A DNA stretch of 64,000 nt from positions 1,631 through 65,630 of the forward strand of contig NZ_JSAK01000036.1 in NCBI RefSeq assembly GCF_000802965.1. The letters are read 5' to 3'. Positions 8,283 to 17,083 of this stretch are shown one piece after another. Made by a program: the position numbers and the translations under genes. Position 1 is the first letter of the stretch. The number at the start of each line of letters is the position of its first letter. A model generated the notes under the pieces. It did no database searches and was not told the DNA's origin. It saw only the letters and a program-made list of their open reading frames with translations. The DNA comes from Pseudomonas fluorescens. Its GTDB lineage: Bacteria; Pseudomonadota; Gammaproteobacteria; Pseudomonadales; Pseudomonadaceae.

Positions 8283-9428
8283 ATGAAGGTAGTTTTATCT
8301 GTTGAGCCGATCCGTTTTCCGTTGACTGGTATTGGTCGCTACACCTATGAACTCGCGCTACGACTTCAACAAAGCCCTGAAGTTACAGATCTTCAGTTTT
8401 TTGCAGGGCGACGCTTTTTGCCTGAGTTGCCGACGGCTGCAAATGAATCCGGTAGCGGCTATCGTCTGAAACGTTTAGTTCAGAAAAACTTTCTAGCGGT
8501 AGAAGCTTACAGGCTAATCATGCCAGCGCTTCGCAAAGCTGCTTTGAAAGGGCATGAAGAATTTCTATACCACAGCCCCAATTATTATTTGCCTCCATTT
8601 GCCGGTCGTACCGTGTCGACTTTTCACGATCTGTCGCCATTCACTTGGGCGCATTGCCACTCGCCACAACTGGTTCGATACCTGCAAAAAGAGTTGAAGA
8701 CAACGATGGTCAGGGCTGACGCCCTGATTACGGATTCGGAGTTTACTCGCCAGGAATTGGCGAATTATTTTTCGTGGCCTATTGAGCGGATACATACCGT
8801 CCCCCTCGCCAGCTCCCCCGAGTTTTATCCAAGGCCAGCCGAGGCAATTAACGGTACCTTGGGCAAGCACGGATTGCAGGCAAATGGTTACACCTTATTT
8901 GTCGGGACCATCGAGCCACGCAAGAATATAGAAACCTTGCTGACGGCTTATAGCCGACTCCCTTTAGCGCTAAGAATACGCTGGCCGTTGATCTTGACTG
9001 GTTATCACGGCTGGCGCAGTGATGCCATCCATCAGAAACTCGAAAGTGCGAGGCGCGAAGGTTGGGCCCACTACCTCGGTTTTGTCCCGAGCGAGGATTT
9101 GCCTTTGCTCTTCTCCGGCGCACGACTGTTCGCCTTTCCATCGCTGTATGAGGGATTTGGCTTGCCAGTCCTTGAGGCCATGAGCTCGGGTGTGCCGGTC
9201 GTCTGTTCGAACAGTTCTTCGCTGCCTGAAGTGGCCGGGGATGCCGCATTGATGTGCGCCCCGATGGATGACATCGAATTGAGCAGACTCCTCCAGATTG
9301 GGCTGACCGATGACGCGTGGCGCCAGTCTGCCATTACCAAAGGATTGAGACATGCCGAAAGTTTTTCGTGGGAGCGATGCGCCCGAGAAACTATGCAAGT
9401 CTATCGAAGAGTAATCGACGGAAAATGA
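8283..9428 (+). CDS. wbpY: GT4-family glycosyltransferase, WbpY-like
   Basis: A 381-residue GT-B enzyme that probably transfers D-rhamnose from GDP-D-rhamnose to the growing O-polysaccharide on undecaprenyl diphosphate at the cytoplasmic face. It begins MKVVLSVEPIRFPLTGIGRY, has the donor-site motif FVGTIEPRKNIETLL mid-protein and the E-x7-E motif in FPSLYEGFGLPVLEAMSSG. It starts one base after rmd and overlaps the next gene by ATGA. The WbpY assignment rests on resemblance and on the gmd-rmd-wbpZ context of A-band loci; linkage specificity cannot be read. Confidence 0.85.
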   Translation: MKVVLSVEPIRFPLTGIGRYTYELALRLQQSPEVTDLQFFAGRRFLPELPTAANESGSGYRLKRLVQKNFLAVEAYRLIMPALRKAALKGHEEFLYHSPNYYLPPFAGRTVSTFHDLSPFTWAHCHSPQLVRYLQKELKTTMVRADALITDSEFTRQELANYFSWPIERIHTVPLASSPEFYPRPAEAINGTLGKHGLQANGYTLFVGTIEPRKNIETLLTAYSRLPLALRIRWPLILTGYHGWRSDAIHQKLESARREGWAHYLGFVPSEDLPLLFSGARLFAFPSLYEGFGLPVLEAMSSGVPVVCSNSSSLPEVAGDAALMCAPMDDIELSRLLQIGLTDDAWRQSAITKGLRHAESFSWERCARETMQVYRRVIDGK

Positions 9429-10537
9429 TCAAGGTTCTTCACTTTTTTAAAACCTACTACCCCGAAACGATGGGAGGGATAGAACAGGTCATTTTCCAGA
9501 TTGCGCAGGGTGGTGAAAAACATGGATTTTCATCCGAGGTGCTTTACCTCAGTGAGCGGGGCGCCGCTCGAAATGAAACCGTGGGCAATCATTTAACGCA
9601 CCGATCGAAACTGGACTTGCATGTTGCCTCCACCGGATTTTCACTATCGGCATTCAGGGATTTCTCTGAGTTGGCGAAAGAGGCTGATGTGGTTAACTAC
9701 CACTTCCCTTGGCCATACATGGATATCGCGCACTTTGCTTCGTGCCACGGAAAACCCTCTGTTGTCAGCTATCACTCAGATATCGTCAAACAAAAAACAC
9801 TGCTCAAGCTTTACAAGCCTCTAATGAATCGCTTTCTATCCAGCGTGGATTGCATCGTTGCGTCTTCGCCCAATTATGCGCATAGCAGCTCTGTCCTCAC
9901 ACAATTCAAGGATAAGGTCGAGATCATTCCGTATGGCCTGGACCGGGCAACCTATCCTGCCGTGGACGTACAGAAGCTCGCTTACTGGCGCAATAAAGTC
10001 GGTGAAAAATTTTTTCTATTCGTCGGCGCGCTGCGCTACTACAAGGGCTTGGATTACCTGCTGCAGGCAGCAAGCACTACACAGTTGCCTGTTGTAATTC
10101 TGGGAACGGGGCATCTTGAGAGGGAACTCAAGGAACAAGCATTACGGCTCAGACTGTCCAACGTATATTTTTTGGGCGGATTGGAAGACGCAGACAAAGC
10201 TGCGTTGATCACGCTATGCCACGCCTTTGTATTTCCGTCGCATCTTCGATCCGAATCGTTTGGGATCTCGTTGTTAGAAGCCTCGATGTATGGAAAACCA
10301 ATGATCTCTTGCGAAATCGGATCAGGCACAACATATATCAACATTGCTAATGAGACCGGCCTTGTCATACCTCCACGAGACTCGGCTGCATTAGCCCACG
10401 CTATGACCGTCCTTTGGCAAAACGACGAGATGGCTGCAGCGATGGGGCAGAGCGCAATGCATCGTTATGAAAACGTATTCTCGGCCGAAACCATGGTCAA
10501 GGCCTACGCTGCAATTTACCAAAATCTGTGCAACTGA
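9425..10537 (+). CDS. wbpZ: GT4-family glycosyltransferase, WbpZ-like
   Basis: A 370-residue GT4 enzyme. The frame is open from a GTG at 9317, but the ATG at 9425 overlaps the wbpY stop by ATGA and gives the family N-terminus MIKVLHFFKTYYPETMGGIE, so I use it. Later motifs include FVGALRYYKGLDYLL and the E-x7-E region SESFGISLLEASMYGKP. WbpZ-type enzymes add the first D-rhamnose(s) onto the GlcNAc primer in A-band synthesis. It is the last gene of the operon; a hairpin terminator follows at 10811. Confidence 0.87.
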   Translation: MIKVLHFFKTYYPETMGGIEQVIFQIAQGGEKHGFSSEVLYLSERGAARNETVGNHLTHRSKLDLHVASTGFSLSAFRDFSELAKEADVVNYHFPWPYMDIAHFASCHGKPSVVSYHSDIVKQKTLLKLYKPLMNRFLSSVDCIVASSPNYAHSSSVLTQFKDKVEIIPYGLDRATYPAVDVQKLAYWRNKVGEKFFLFVGALRYYKGLDYLLQAASTTQLPVVILGTGHLERELKEQALRLRLSNVYFLGGLEDADKAALITLCHAFVFPSHLRSESFGISLLEASMYGKPMISCEIGSGTTYINIANETGLVIPPRDSAALAHAMTVLWQNDEMAAAMGQSAMHRYENVFSAETMVKAYAAIYQNLCN

Positions 10538-10873
10538 TAACTACAAGTCCAAGCATCATGTTTGCTCCGATGTTTGATTTACTTGCAGTGGTTTTCAGCG
10601 TAACCGTCCAGGCAACTGTGTTTCTCTTTTCTGCGCTTTCGAAGGTCTACTAAAAAATGGCTGACTTAGAAACCTAAAAAATATTGATACTCTTCAGCCA
10701 TCGAAGAAATGTGCTAATGCCAAAGCACCACAGTAAGCGCTGCCCCACGCCGCCTGCAATACATCAAGTGAATAGAGCACGCAGGGCAATATGCCACCCT
10801 AACACCAACCTCACTGGAATCTCCAAGGAGATTCCAGTGAATACGTCAGGTTTTTAGCAGGGGGGCAGCTGCT
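10538..10873. other. Intergenic region between convergent operons
   Basis: No gene is seen in this 336-bp AT-rich stretch between wbpZ and the convergent glycosyltransferase gene. The only clear structure is the hairpin at 10811-10840. Confidence 0.6.
10811..10840. terminator. Hairpin terminator between convergent operons
   Basis: TCACTGGAATCTCC (10811-10824) pairs perfectly with GGAGATTCCAGTGA (10827-10840). A short T-run (ggttttt) follows on the plus strand about 10 bases later. The position between convergent gene ends supports termination of the wbpZ operon and possibly of the opposing one. Confidence 0.7.
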
Positions 10874-13357
10874 TTATATCAGCACAGCTTGTAATTGCTT
10901 GGCACTTTCTTCCCACGTCAGCCAAGGCATTGTCAGCGACTCCGGATGCTCACCGCGTTCGAATAACTGCAGCCAGGTCCTAATGAATCGCGCTAGATCT
11001 ACCCCGGACATCCCTTCGAAATAAAACGCATGTTCGCCTGCAATTTCCCGGAAAACCGGAAGGTCGCGAACGATCATCGGCAGATGATGTTGAGCCGCTT
11101 CGATCAACGGAAGACCAAAGCCTTCACCTTCTGACGCTGCGATCAGGCAGGTCGCTGCTGAATAGATTTTTTCCAAATACTCGTCACTGATGCCCTCCAG
11201 CCAAAAAAGTGTCTTTCCTTTTGCTGGATGGGTGTTCAGACGCGCCACTAGGTCGTCAACCAGCCAGCCCCTCTTGCCGACGATGACCAGATTGATTTGA
11301 TGACCTTCTTCCCACAGCGTTTCGAATGCAGCTAGTGTTTGAGCATGACCCTTACGAGGCTCAATGGTGCTGACCATCAAAAAACTTGGCCTGTCAGACA
11401 AATGACTCAACAGCGCCTGTGCATCCTCGGGCAGCCCCAGGGATGGCAGACTGTTATTGATATCAGCCCCCAAATGGAAACTTTTAACCGCTGGTTTGTT
11501 GCCCCCACACCTGTCCGCGTTGAACGACAGCCACGCCTCCATTTCCCCAGCCACTGCGCCTGAAATGCAGATCAGGTTACTTGCAACCATACTGATCTTA
11601 TGCAGCCAGTCGTTAAAGAACTCGGCATTTGGCTCAGGCCACCAGTCAGGGCGATGGAAGAGTAACAGGTCATATACGATGTAATTAACCTGCACACCCA
11701 TAAGCCGCATTTGGCAGTGCAGCGGATAAAGCTGACTGGTCAAATGCATATTCAAATCCAGGGATAAATAAATATCGTGCTGCGCGTAGTCAATCTCGGC
11801 ATCTATCGTTTCAGGGAACTGAGCATGGATGCGTGAGGCGAAGTTATTGGCGTAATAATATTTACCATCAGCATAATAAACCGGACGCACGCTCAGACCC
11901 GCTGGCGGTGCGCTCAAAAACTCATGTAGGAGACTTCGCACAACTCGCTGAATGCCTGACTTTGCATCACTGTGAACAATGCACGAGACATCAAGCAGAA
12001 GTTGCTTTTCTTCATCAAGGTTTGCAAAGTTAAAGGCAATACTTTTCGCCACCTTGAATAACTCGTTATCGTCAGGCTGATTCTCTGAGAGCGAAACTAG
12101 GCGTTGTTGCAATGTAGCGCTTGAATAACCAGGTGCATCTACAGCGGAAGGACATGCCCCTCGTTCTAACGCCGCAATGGCCTTTTTGGCAGACTCGTCC
12201 CAGGAAAACTTCGTGAGTTGCTCGGCGGCATTTGCAATCAACTGAGCACGAAATACTTGATTTTCCAGCGCTTCGAATATCTTCTCTGTGATGGACTGAG
12301 CCGAAAGTGGATCAAATAAGGCGTCCGCAAATCCAATAACTTCCGGAATGCTGCTGCAGTTCGAACCAATTACCGCCGCACCACACGCCATCGCTTCGAG
12401 CACTGGAAGGCCGAAACCTTCGTGAGTAGACGGGAAGACAAATAGCTTGGTCAGCGAGTACAAAGTGACTAGATCACCGTCATTCACATAACCGGTCAGG
12501 ACCAGCTCAGTGGGTTTCACCGAATATTTTTTCGCAAGAGCGAGTAGCTCCATTCTTTGCTGAGGCTGCAGCTTGCTTACGATGACCAGTTGATGCTTAT
12601 CTTTTAGGGAGTCAGGGAGCTTGCTGTACGCCTCGAGAAGCCGACCGAAATTTTTCCGAGGATCAAAACCTCCCGGTGCGTACAAGATGAACCCGCTTTT
12701 TATCCCAAAGCGGTCCATTACTATCTGATTCTTGTCCAAGTCCAGCTTTTCGCAAACAAACTGGTCGCCAATGGCAGCCGATATGTTCGCTATTTTGGCC
12801 CGGTCTATATCTAGATAGGTGACGGCTTCCTGACGTGATGAATCAGAAATTGCCAACAGCGTATCCGCGTTTTTCAACCAGTCAATTTTGCGGTAGTAGT
12901 AATCCTGAAGCTCGAGTGTTGGGAGGTAAACCTCCTTGTTCATAAACGGAATCAGGTCGTACAGGACCACCGCAGTCTGGTATTTTACAGGGATTGCTCC
13001 AATCGAAGTAACGGCGTTAGCCCTATAGCCTTCGAACAAACTACTAACCACAACTGCGTCCGGCTCAAGACTACTTAGAAAAGTTTCGCGGACAACCTCA
13101 GAAGCGCGGGCCAACCATGGGCTCAGGCTTGCATCATCAGGTACATCATAGATACGGATTCGGCTCTCGGGTATCAGACCTGAAAAAGCGGCCATGATAT
13201 CGGGAATACTTTCTGGCATGCGGCTGTTCAACGCCAACCATATTTCATGGCCGCCAGGGTTGCGCGCCATTGCCAGCGCCAGCGAAAGAGAATAACGACC
13301 GATGCCTCGATAGCGACTTTCAGACTGGGCGCCTTGCAGGTCAATAACAATACGCAT
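10874..13357 (-). CDS. Two-domain GT4 glycosyltransferase of the O-polysaccharide locus
   Basis: This 827-residue protein carries two GT-B glycosyltransferase units in tandem. Domain one (about 1-400) starts MRIVIDLQGAQSESRYRGIG and has the E-x7-E motif THEGFGLPVLEAMACG at 311-326. Domain two (about 450-827) has FLMVSTIEPRKGHAQTL and EGEGFGLPLIEAAQHHLP. Both keep the acidic catalytic pair, so both may be active, giving a bifunctional polymerase that builds a repeat with two linkages, as known for WbdA/WbdB-like enzymes. It overlaps the methyltransferase stop by one base (TGATG) and is last in the wzm-wzt operon. In P. aeruginosa A-band loci this place is held by the shorter WbpX (about 460 residues). 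Confidence 0.88.
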   Translation of the reverse strand: MRIVIDLQGAQSESRYRGIGRYSLSLALAMARNPGGHEIWLALNSRMPESIPDIMAAFSGLIPESRIRIYDVPDDASLSPWLARASEVVRETFLSSLEPDAVVVSSLFEGYRANAVTSIGAIPVKYQTAVVLYDLIPFMNKEVYLPTLELQDYYYRKIDWLKNADTLLAISDSSRQEAVTYLDIDRAKIANISAAIGDQFVCEKLDLDKNQIVMDRFGIKSGFILYAPGGFDPRKNFGRLLEAYSKLPDSLKDKHQLVIVSKLQPQQRMELLALAKKYSVKPTELVLTGYVNDGDLVTLYSLTKLFVFPSTHEGFGLPVLEAMACGAAVIGSNCSSIPEVIGFADALFDPLSAQSITEKIFEALENQVFRAQLIANAAEQLTKFSWDESAKKAIAALERGACPSAVDAPGYSSATLQQRLVSLSENQPDDNELFKVAKSIAFNFANLDEEKQLLLDVSCIVHSDAKSGIQRVVRSLLHEFLSAPPAGLSVRPVYYADGKYYYANNFASRIHAQFPETIDAEIDYAQHDIYLSLDLNMHLTSQLYPLHCQMRLMGVQVNYIVYDLLLFHRPDWWPEPNAEFFNDWLHKISMVASNLICISGAVAGEMEAWLSFNADRCGGNKPAVKSFHLGADINNSLPSLGLPEDAQALLSHLSDRPSFLMVSTIEPRKGHAQTLAAFETLWEEGHQINLVIVGKRGWLVDDLVARLNTHPAKGKTLFWLEGISDEYLEKIYSAATCLIAASEGEGFGLPLIEAAQHHLPMIVRDLPVFREIAGEHAFYFEGMSGVDLARFIRTWLQLFERGEHPESLTMPWLTWEESAKQLQAVLI

Positions 13358-14820
13358 CAGCGGTTTTCCTTTTGCTCAAATGCCAGCTTCAGTTCGCGAT
13401 AAATACGGGCCACCCGGGGGCTTGCAGTCAGGATACTATCCTCGGACGTCTCTACCGGGGCGCTCTGTATGCATCCATGGCGCATGGCGAATTGCCTCAT
13501 AAACCCAAACAGCCTCGGGTATGACTTGATCTTATTATTGATGCGCAGCTGCAGACCGGGCCGATTCAAGACAAAGCGTATCGAGCGGAACAACAACGAA
13601 CGTATGACGCGTTTGGCCAAGCGCAAGGGAAGTCTTATGGCCCAACTGAACAGAGACTTTGAAGTACGTAAAGGCGAGGTGATCCGCCAGGATGTGCTGT
13701 TCATGAGAGCCGCTATCTGAGCTTCATTGGCTATGGCCTGACTCCGCCAATGGTGCTCATTTTTTAACGATTCACTCAGACCAGCGGTGAGTTCCTGTAC
13801 CCCCCCCTGAAGATTATTCAGTTGCGCACGCAGCTCAGCGGTAGTTGCGCCACTCTGCTCTATCCAACTCGCAAACTGCGCGTAATAACGCCAGGACGTG
13901 CTGTCCACGAGAGCCGCTATCTGCACTTCATTGGCATTGGCCTGACTCTGCCAATGGAGCTCATTTTTTACCGATTTTTTCAGATAAGCCTTGAGCTCCT
14001 GTAGTTCACCCTGAATCTGATTCAGTTGTTCACGCAGTTCTACGGTAACGGCGTCACTCCGCTCCATTTGATGCGAAAGCTGAGCGTCATAACGACGAGC
14101 CAGCGTCTCAAGCGACAATCCGTAATCTTGAGCAAAGACAGCGTCGAACTTTTCCATCTGTTCAGGGGCTCCTTGTTTTTGCGCGATAATTGCGTAGTCC
14201 GGACTGACGCCATGCAAGACACTCATAAGGTCAACGGGCCCACCTTCAGCAAGCGCAGCTGACTCTTGTAGTCGCAGCAGCTTGGAGCGGTTAAATCCGG
14301 AATACTCAGTCAAGAAGCTCAAGAGTAGATGCGGGATTGGGCGCTCATGAGTGGGGTCTAGATAGAAAGTCTGAGTGCCTACCACCAGATTTTCCGCATT
14401 CGGGGTTTCCAGGATGAGCAATCCGGCAGGCTTGAGTACGCGCAGCGTTTCAGCAACCAGTACTTTCAAATCATCAAAGGGAATGTGTTCGGCGATATGG
14501 AAACCTGAGACTAGGGCCAGGCTTTCATCCGGCAAGCTTTTCAGCATTTCCAGCGCATCACCCTTCTCAGCCGGTAATCCCAACGCATGGCAAGCCTCAA
14601 GCATGCCGGTGTCTAGATCAACACCGAGTGGTTTGAAGCCAGTCTCAACCAATATCCCCAGCCATTCCCCGCGACCGCACCCCAAATCAAGTGCTCCGCA
14701 CTTCGGATAAAGCTGCATGATAGGTTCAAGAAAAGGCACATAGATTTGCTGCCGCTCATGGATCAACTCACGCGAACCGCGATAACGGTCTTCAAAAGCT
14801 CGGTAGAACGGAATGCTCAT
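13357..14820 (-). CDS. Methyltransferase with C-terminal coiled coil, putative O-chain terminator (WbdD-like)
   Basis: The 487-residue protein has a SAM-dependent methyltransferase domain at the N-terminus (about 1-220; motif I LDLGCGRGEWLG near residue 45, a later acidic loop and ILETPNAEN). A long helical region follows, built from two 68-residue tandem repeats (about 243-378, each ending IAAL..STSW), then a basic tail with RLPLRLAKRVIRSLLFRS that may bind membrane. In WbdD systems such proteins methylate the chain end to stop growth, and the coiled coil sets length; here no kinase domain is evident. The ATG at 14820 overlaps the wzt stop (ATGA), so the longer frame to 14916 is rejected. 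Its partner is probably the Wzt tail. Confidence 0.82.
   Translation of the reverse strand: MSIPFYRAFEDRYRGSRELIHERQQIYVPFLEPIMQLYPKCGALDLGCGRGEWLGILVETGFKPLGVDLDTGMLEACHALGLPAEKGDALEMLKSLPDESLALVSGFHIAEHIPFDDLKVLVAETLRVLKPAGLLILETPNAENLVVGTQTFYLDPTHERPIPHLLLSFLTEYSGFNRSKLLRLQESAALAEGGPVDLMSVLHGVSPDYAIIAQKQGAPEQMEKFDAVFAQDYGLSLETLARRYDAQLSHQMERSDAVTVELREQLNQIQGELQELKAYLKKSVKNELHWQSQANANEVQIAALVDSTSWRYYAQFASWIEQSGATTAELRAQLNNLQGGVQELTAGLSESLKNEHHWRSQAIANEAQIAALMNSTSWRITSPLRTSKSLFSWAIRLPLRLAKRVIRSLLFRSIRFVLNRPGLQLRINNKIKSYPRLFGFMRQFAMRHGCIQSAPVETSEDSILTASPRVARIYRELKLAFEQKENR
13685..14092 (-). repeat. Two tandem 204-bp (68-codon) direct repeats inside the methyltransferase gene
   Basis: Copy at 13889-14092 and copy at 13685-13888 align base for base with a constant offset of 204. 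Shared blocks include GAGAGCCGCTATCTG and CCTGACTC(C/T)GCCAATGG. The translated repeats are both exactly 68 residues, begin RY.AQ and end STSW, and share most positions. The reading frame is kept across the junction. Confidence 0.93.
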
Positions 14821-16034
14821 CGGCTGCACTCCACACTCGGCGGCATCCAGGCCAGCCCGACAAACACACTTTGAGAAATATTGACTACGTTGAACACGAG
14901 CGTTAAATCCACCCATTCATAATTACGTGATAAATGACTGTCCGCTGTGTGCAATGCGACGGCGACGGAGTAGGACCCTACGCCGAGATTCGCTGCAAAA
15001 GTGAACGAATAACTCACCGTTTCACCCGCTTCCAGACTGTCGATTTTACATCCCAAATGATGACTATTGGTGCCAAAGACTGGCTGCCCCAGCCGGTCCT
15101 TGATGAGATAACCAACGACCAATTCTGGAATTGCACTGTTGATCCTTGTGCTGATACGCAAGGAAACGTTTTCTCCGACTGACACATACTCGATAGGGTC
15201 GCCTGCAGCGTTGTGCAAAGTGACAGATTCCACATTCGCTTCTCCAGTTCCGGATCGGGTCTGTATAGAGCCGTCTTCCAGTTCACGGAGTTGCACCGTT
15301 GAGTTCTCTTTTTCGGCGATCAAAGCGTTGTAGTAGTCCATGACTTCTTCGGGCTTACCGTCTTTTAAGACAGTGCCTTTTTCAAGCAGAATCGCGCGAT
15401 TGCACAGCGCCTGGATCGAGCCACGGTCATGGGAAACGATAAGTAGCGTGGTGCCCTTCGCTTGAAATTCGCGAATACGATCAAAGCTTTTGTGCTGGAA
15501 GTAACTGTCACCTACCGAAAGCGCTTCATCCACGATCAGAATTTCAGGACGAATTGCAGTGGCGACGGAAAAGGCCACACGCATTTGCATGCCACTTGAA
15601 TAGGTGCGCACGGGTTCGTCGAAATATGAGCCGATTTCGGCGAAAGCCTCGATATCATCAATGACATCACGGATTTTCTCAGCGCTGAAACCCATCAAGC
15701 CAGCAGCGTGGAAAACGTTCTGGCGACCGGTCAAATCAGGAGTAAAACCCATGCCCAACTCAAGAATGGCAGCGATACGACCGTTAACCTGAACGCTGCC
15801 CTCCGTGGGTTGCAAGGTTCCGGTAATCATCTTCAGCAGCGTAGATTTTCCCGCACCGTTTTGGCCAACGATACCGATGGCTTCTCCCGGGGTAATGGAA
15901 AAGTTTATGTGCTTGAGCACCCAATGCTCTTCACTAGGCTTGGTAGGCAGCCCAAACCAACGGCCAATGCGCTGAAGTTCAGAGGCGTAGACCCGATAAG
16001 CCTTGCCTAGGTTATTTACAGTCAGCAGGCTCAT
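14817..16034 (-). CDS. wzt: O-antigen ABC transporter ATPase with carbohydrate-binding tail
   Basis: Powers export of the finished undecaprenyl-linked O-polysaccharide. The 405-residue protein has Walker A GQNGAGKST (57-65), signature YSSGMQMR (145-152), Walker B ILIVDE (165-170) and the H-loop His202. Residues about 255-400 form an extra beta-rich domain (YSFTFAANLGVGSYSVAVAL), as in Wzt proteins that recognise a chemically capped chain end. That fits the neighbouring methyltransferase. It overlaps wzm and the methyltransferase by 4 bases each. Confidence 0.94.
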   Translation of the reverse strand: MSLLTVNNLGKAYRVYASELQRIGRWFGLPTKPSEEHWVLKHINFSITPGEAIGIVGQNGAGKSTLLKMITGTLQPTEGSVQVNGRIAAILELGMGFTPDLTGRQNVFHAAGLMGFSAEKIRDVIDDIEAFAEIGSYFDEPVRTYSSGMQMRVAFSVATAIRPEILIVDEALSVGDSYFQHKSFDRIREFQAKGTTLLIVSHDRGSIQALCNRAILLEKGTVLKDGKPEEVMDYYNALIAEKENSTVQLRELEDGSIQTRSGTGEANVESVTLHNAAGDPIEYVSVGENVSLRISTRINSAIPELVVGYLIKDRLGQPVFGTNSHHLGCKIDSLEAGETVSYSFTFAANLGVGSYSVAVALHTADSHLSRNYEWVDLTLVFNVVNISQSVFVGLAWMPPSVECSR

Positions 16035-16825
16035 AACACGTCCACCATTTCCGGCGCGGCGCGGCGGAACATAAAAAGCCCTAACAGCATCAAGCCCAAG
16101 GCAATTACAGTGGTCACAACAATTTGCTGGATATCGGGGGTTTTAGCGTATACCAAAATGTTATGGTAAGCGCTGACGATCGGGAACATGGGGTTCATAT
16201 CCATGTAGCTTCTGAAATTTTCAGGAATAATATTGATCGGGTAAACCACAGGGGTGAACCAGAACCAGACTTGCAGCAAGATGGGTACCACTTGGCCTAC
16301 GTCCCGAATGAAGACGTTCAGTACGCCGAGAATTAAGCCAATGCCAACAGCCAGAGCAGTGACTGCAACCGTCAACGGAATGAGCCATAGCATTTGAAGG
16401 CTCGGCCATTGACCCAGCAGAGCAAAAACCGCCAACAGCGCGACAAACAGCAACACATAATTGAGCAGGCTCGATCCCACGACAATTACCGGCAAGGTAA
16501 TACGCGGAAAGCGCATTTTTTTCATGAGGTTGCCTTGGTCGATGAACAAGGTCAAGCAGCGCCCGATGATCTCCGAAAACAGGCTCCATGCCAGCATGCC
16601 CGCCATCAAGTAGAGGGCGTACGCGTACTTGTTATCGATCCCGGGCAGCTTTGCTGCCAGCACATTGGAGAGCACCAGAGCATAAATAGCGACCTGGGCC
16701 AGAGGATTGATGATCATCCACAGGCCGCCTAAACGGCTACGAGCAAAACGGGCAGAAAATTCATTATGGACGGACGAAAAAACGAATCCCCGGTAATCCC
16801 AAAGGCTTTTGAACAGCTCCAACAT
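16031..16825 (-). CDS. wzm: O-antigen ABC transporter permease
   Basis: A 264-residue ABC-2 permease with about six membrane spans; it pairs with Wzt in the inner membrane to flip the completed polysaccharide. Characteristic stretches are ARSRLGGLWMIINPLAQVAIYA near the N-terminus, the FIRDVGQVVPILLQVWFW amphipathic region and the YHNILVYAKTP loop. The ATG at 16825 follows AGGAG with 8-nt spacing. It is first in the operon wzm-wzt-methyltransferase-GT; the promoter should lie in 16826-17083, but I cannot place it. Confidence 0.94.
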   Translation of the reverse strand: MLELFKSLWDYRGFVFSSVHNEFSARFARSRLGGLWMIINPLAQVAIYALVLSNVLAAKLPGIDNKYAYALYLMAGMLAWSLFSEIIGRCLTLFIDQGNLMKKMRFPRITLPVIVVGSSLLNYVLLFVALLAVFALLGQWPSLQMLWLIPLTVAVTALAVGIGLILGVLNVFIRDVGQVVPILLQVWFWFTPVVYPINIIPENFRSYMDMNPMFPIVSAYHNILVYAKTPDIQQIVVTTVIALGLMLLGLFMFRRAAPEMVDVL

Positions 16826-17083
16826 TCCTGACTCCTGGTAAAAGTGAAGCCAGGTTGCTTCACTCTTGGCGATTCTGAATCGTGCGATTTACAGCTAAGT
16901 CTCAAGGTCTCCGGTAAACGATACGGTTGCGCTACCAGAGATGAGAATCCAGACCAAACCCTCGGTGGATTTCTTTGAGATGCACTATATAGTTTCCGCT
17001 TAGACGAGCGGACATTTCACCAGGGATAGAAGTCTTTTTCAGAGATTCCATCGCTCCATACCCCTTCATCATACTGAACGTAC

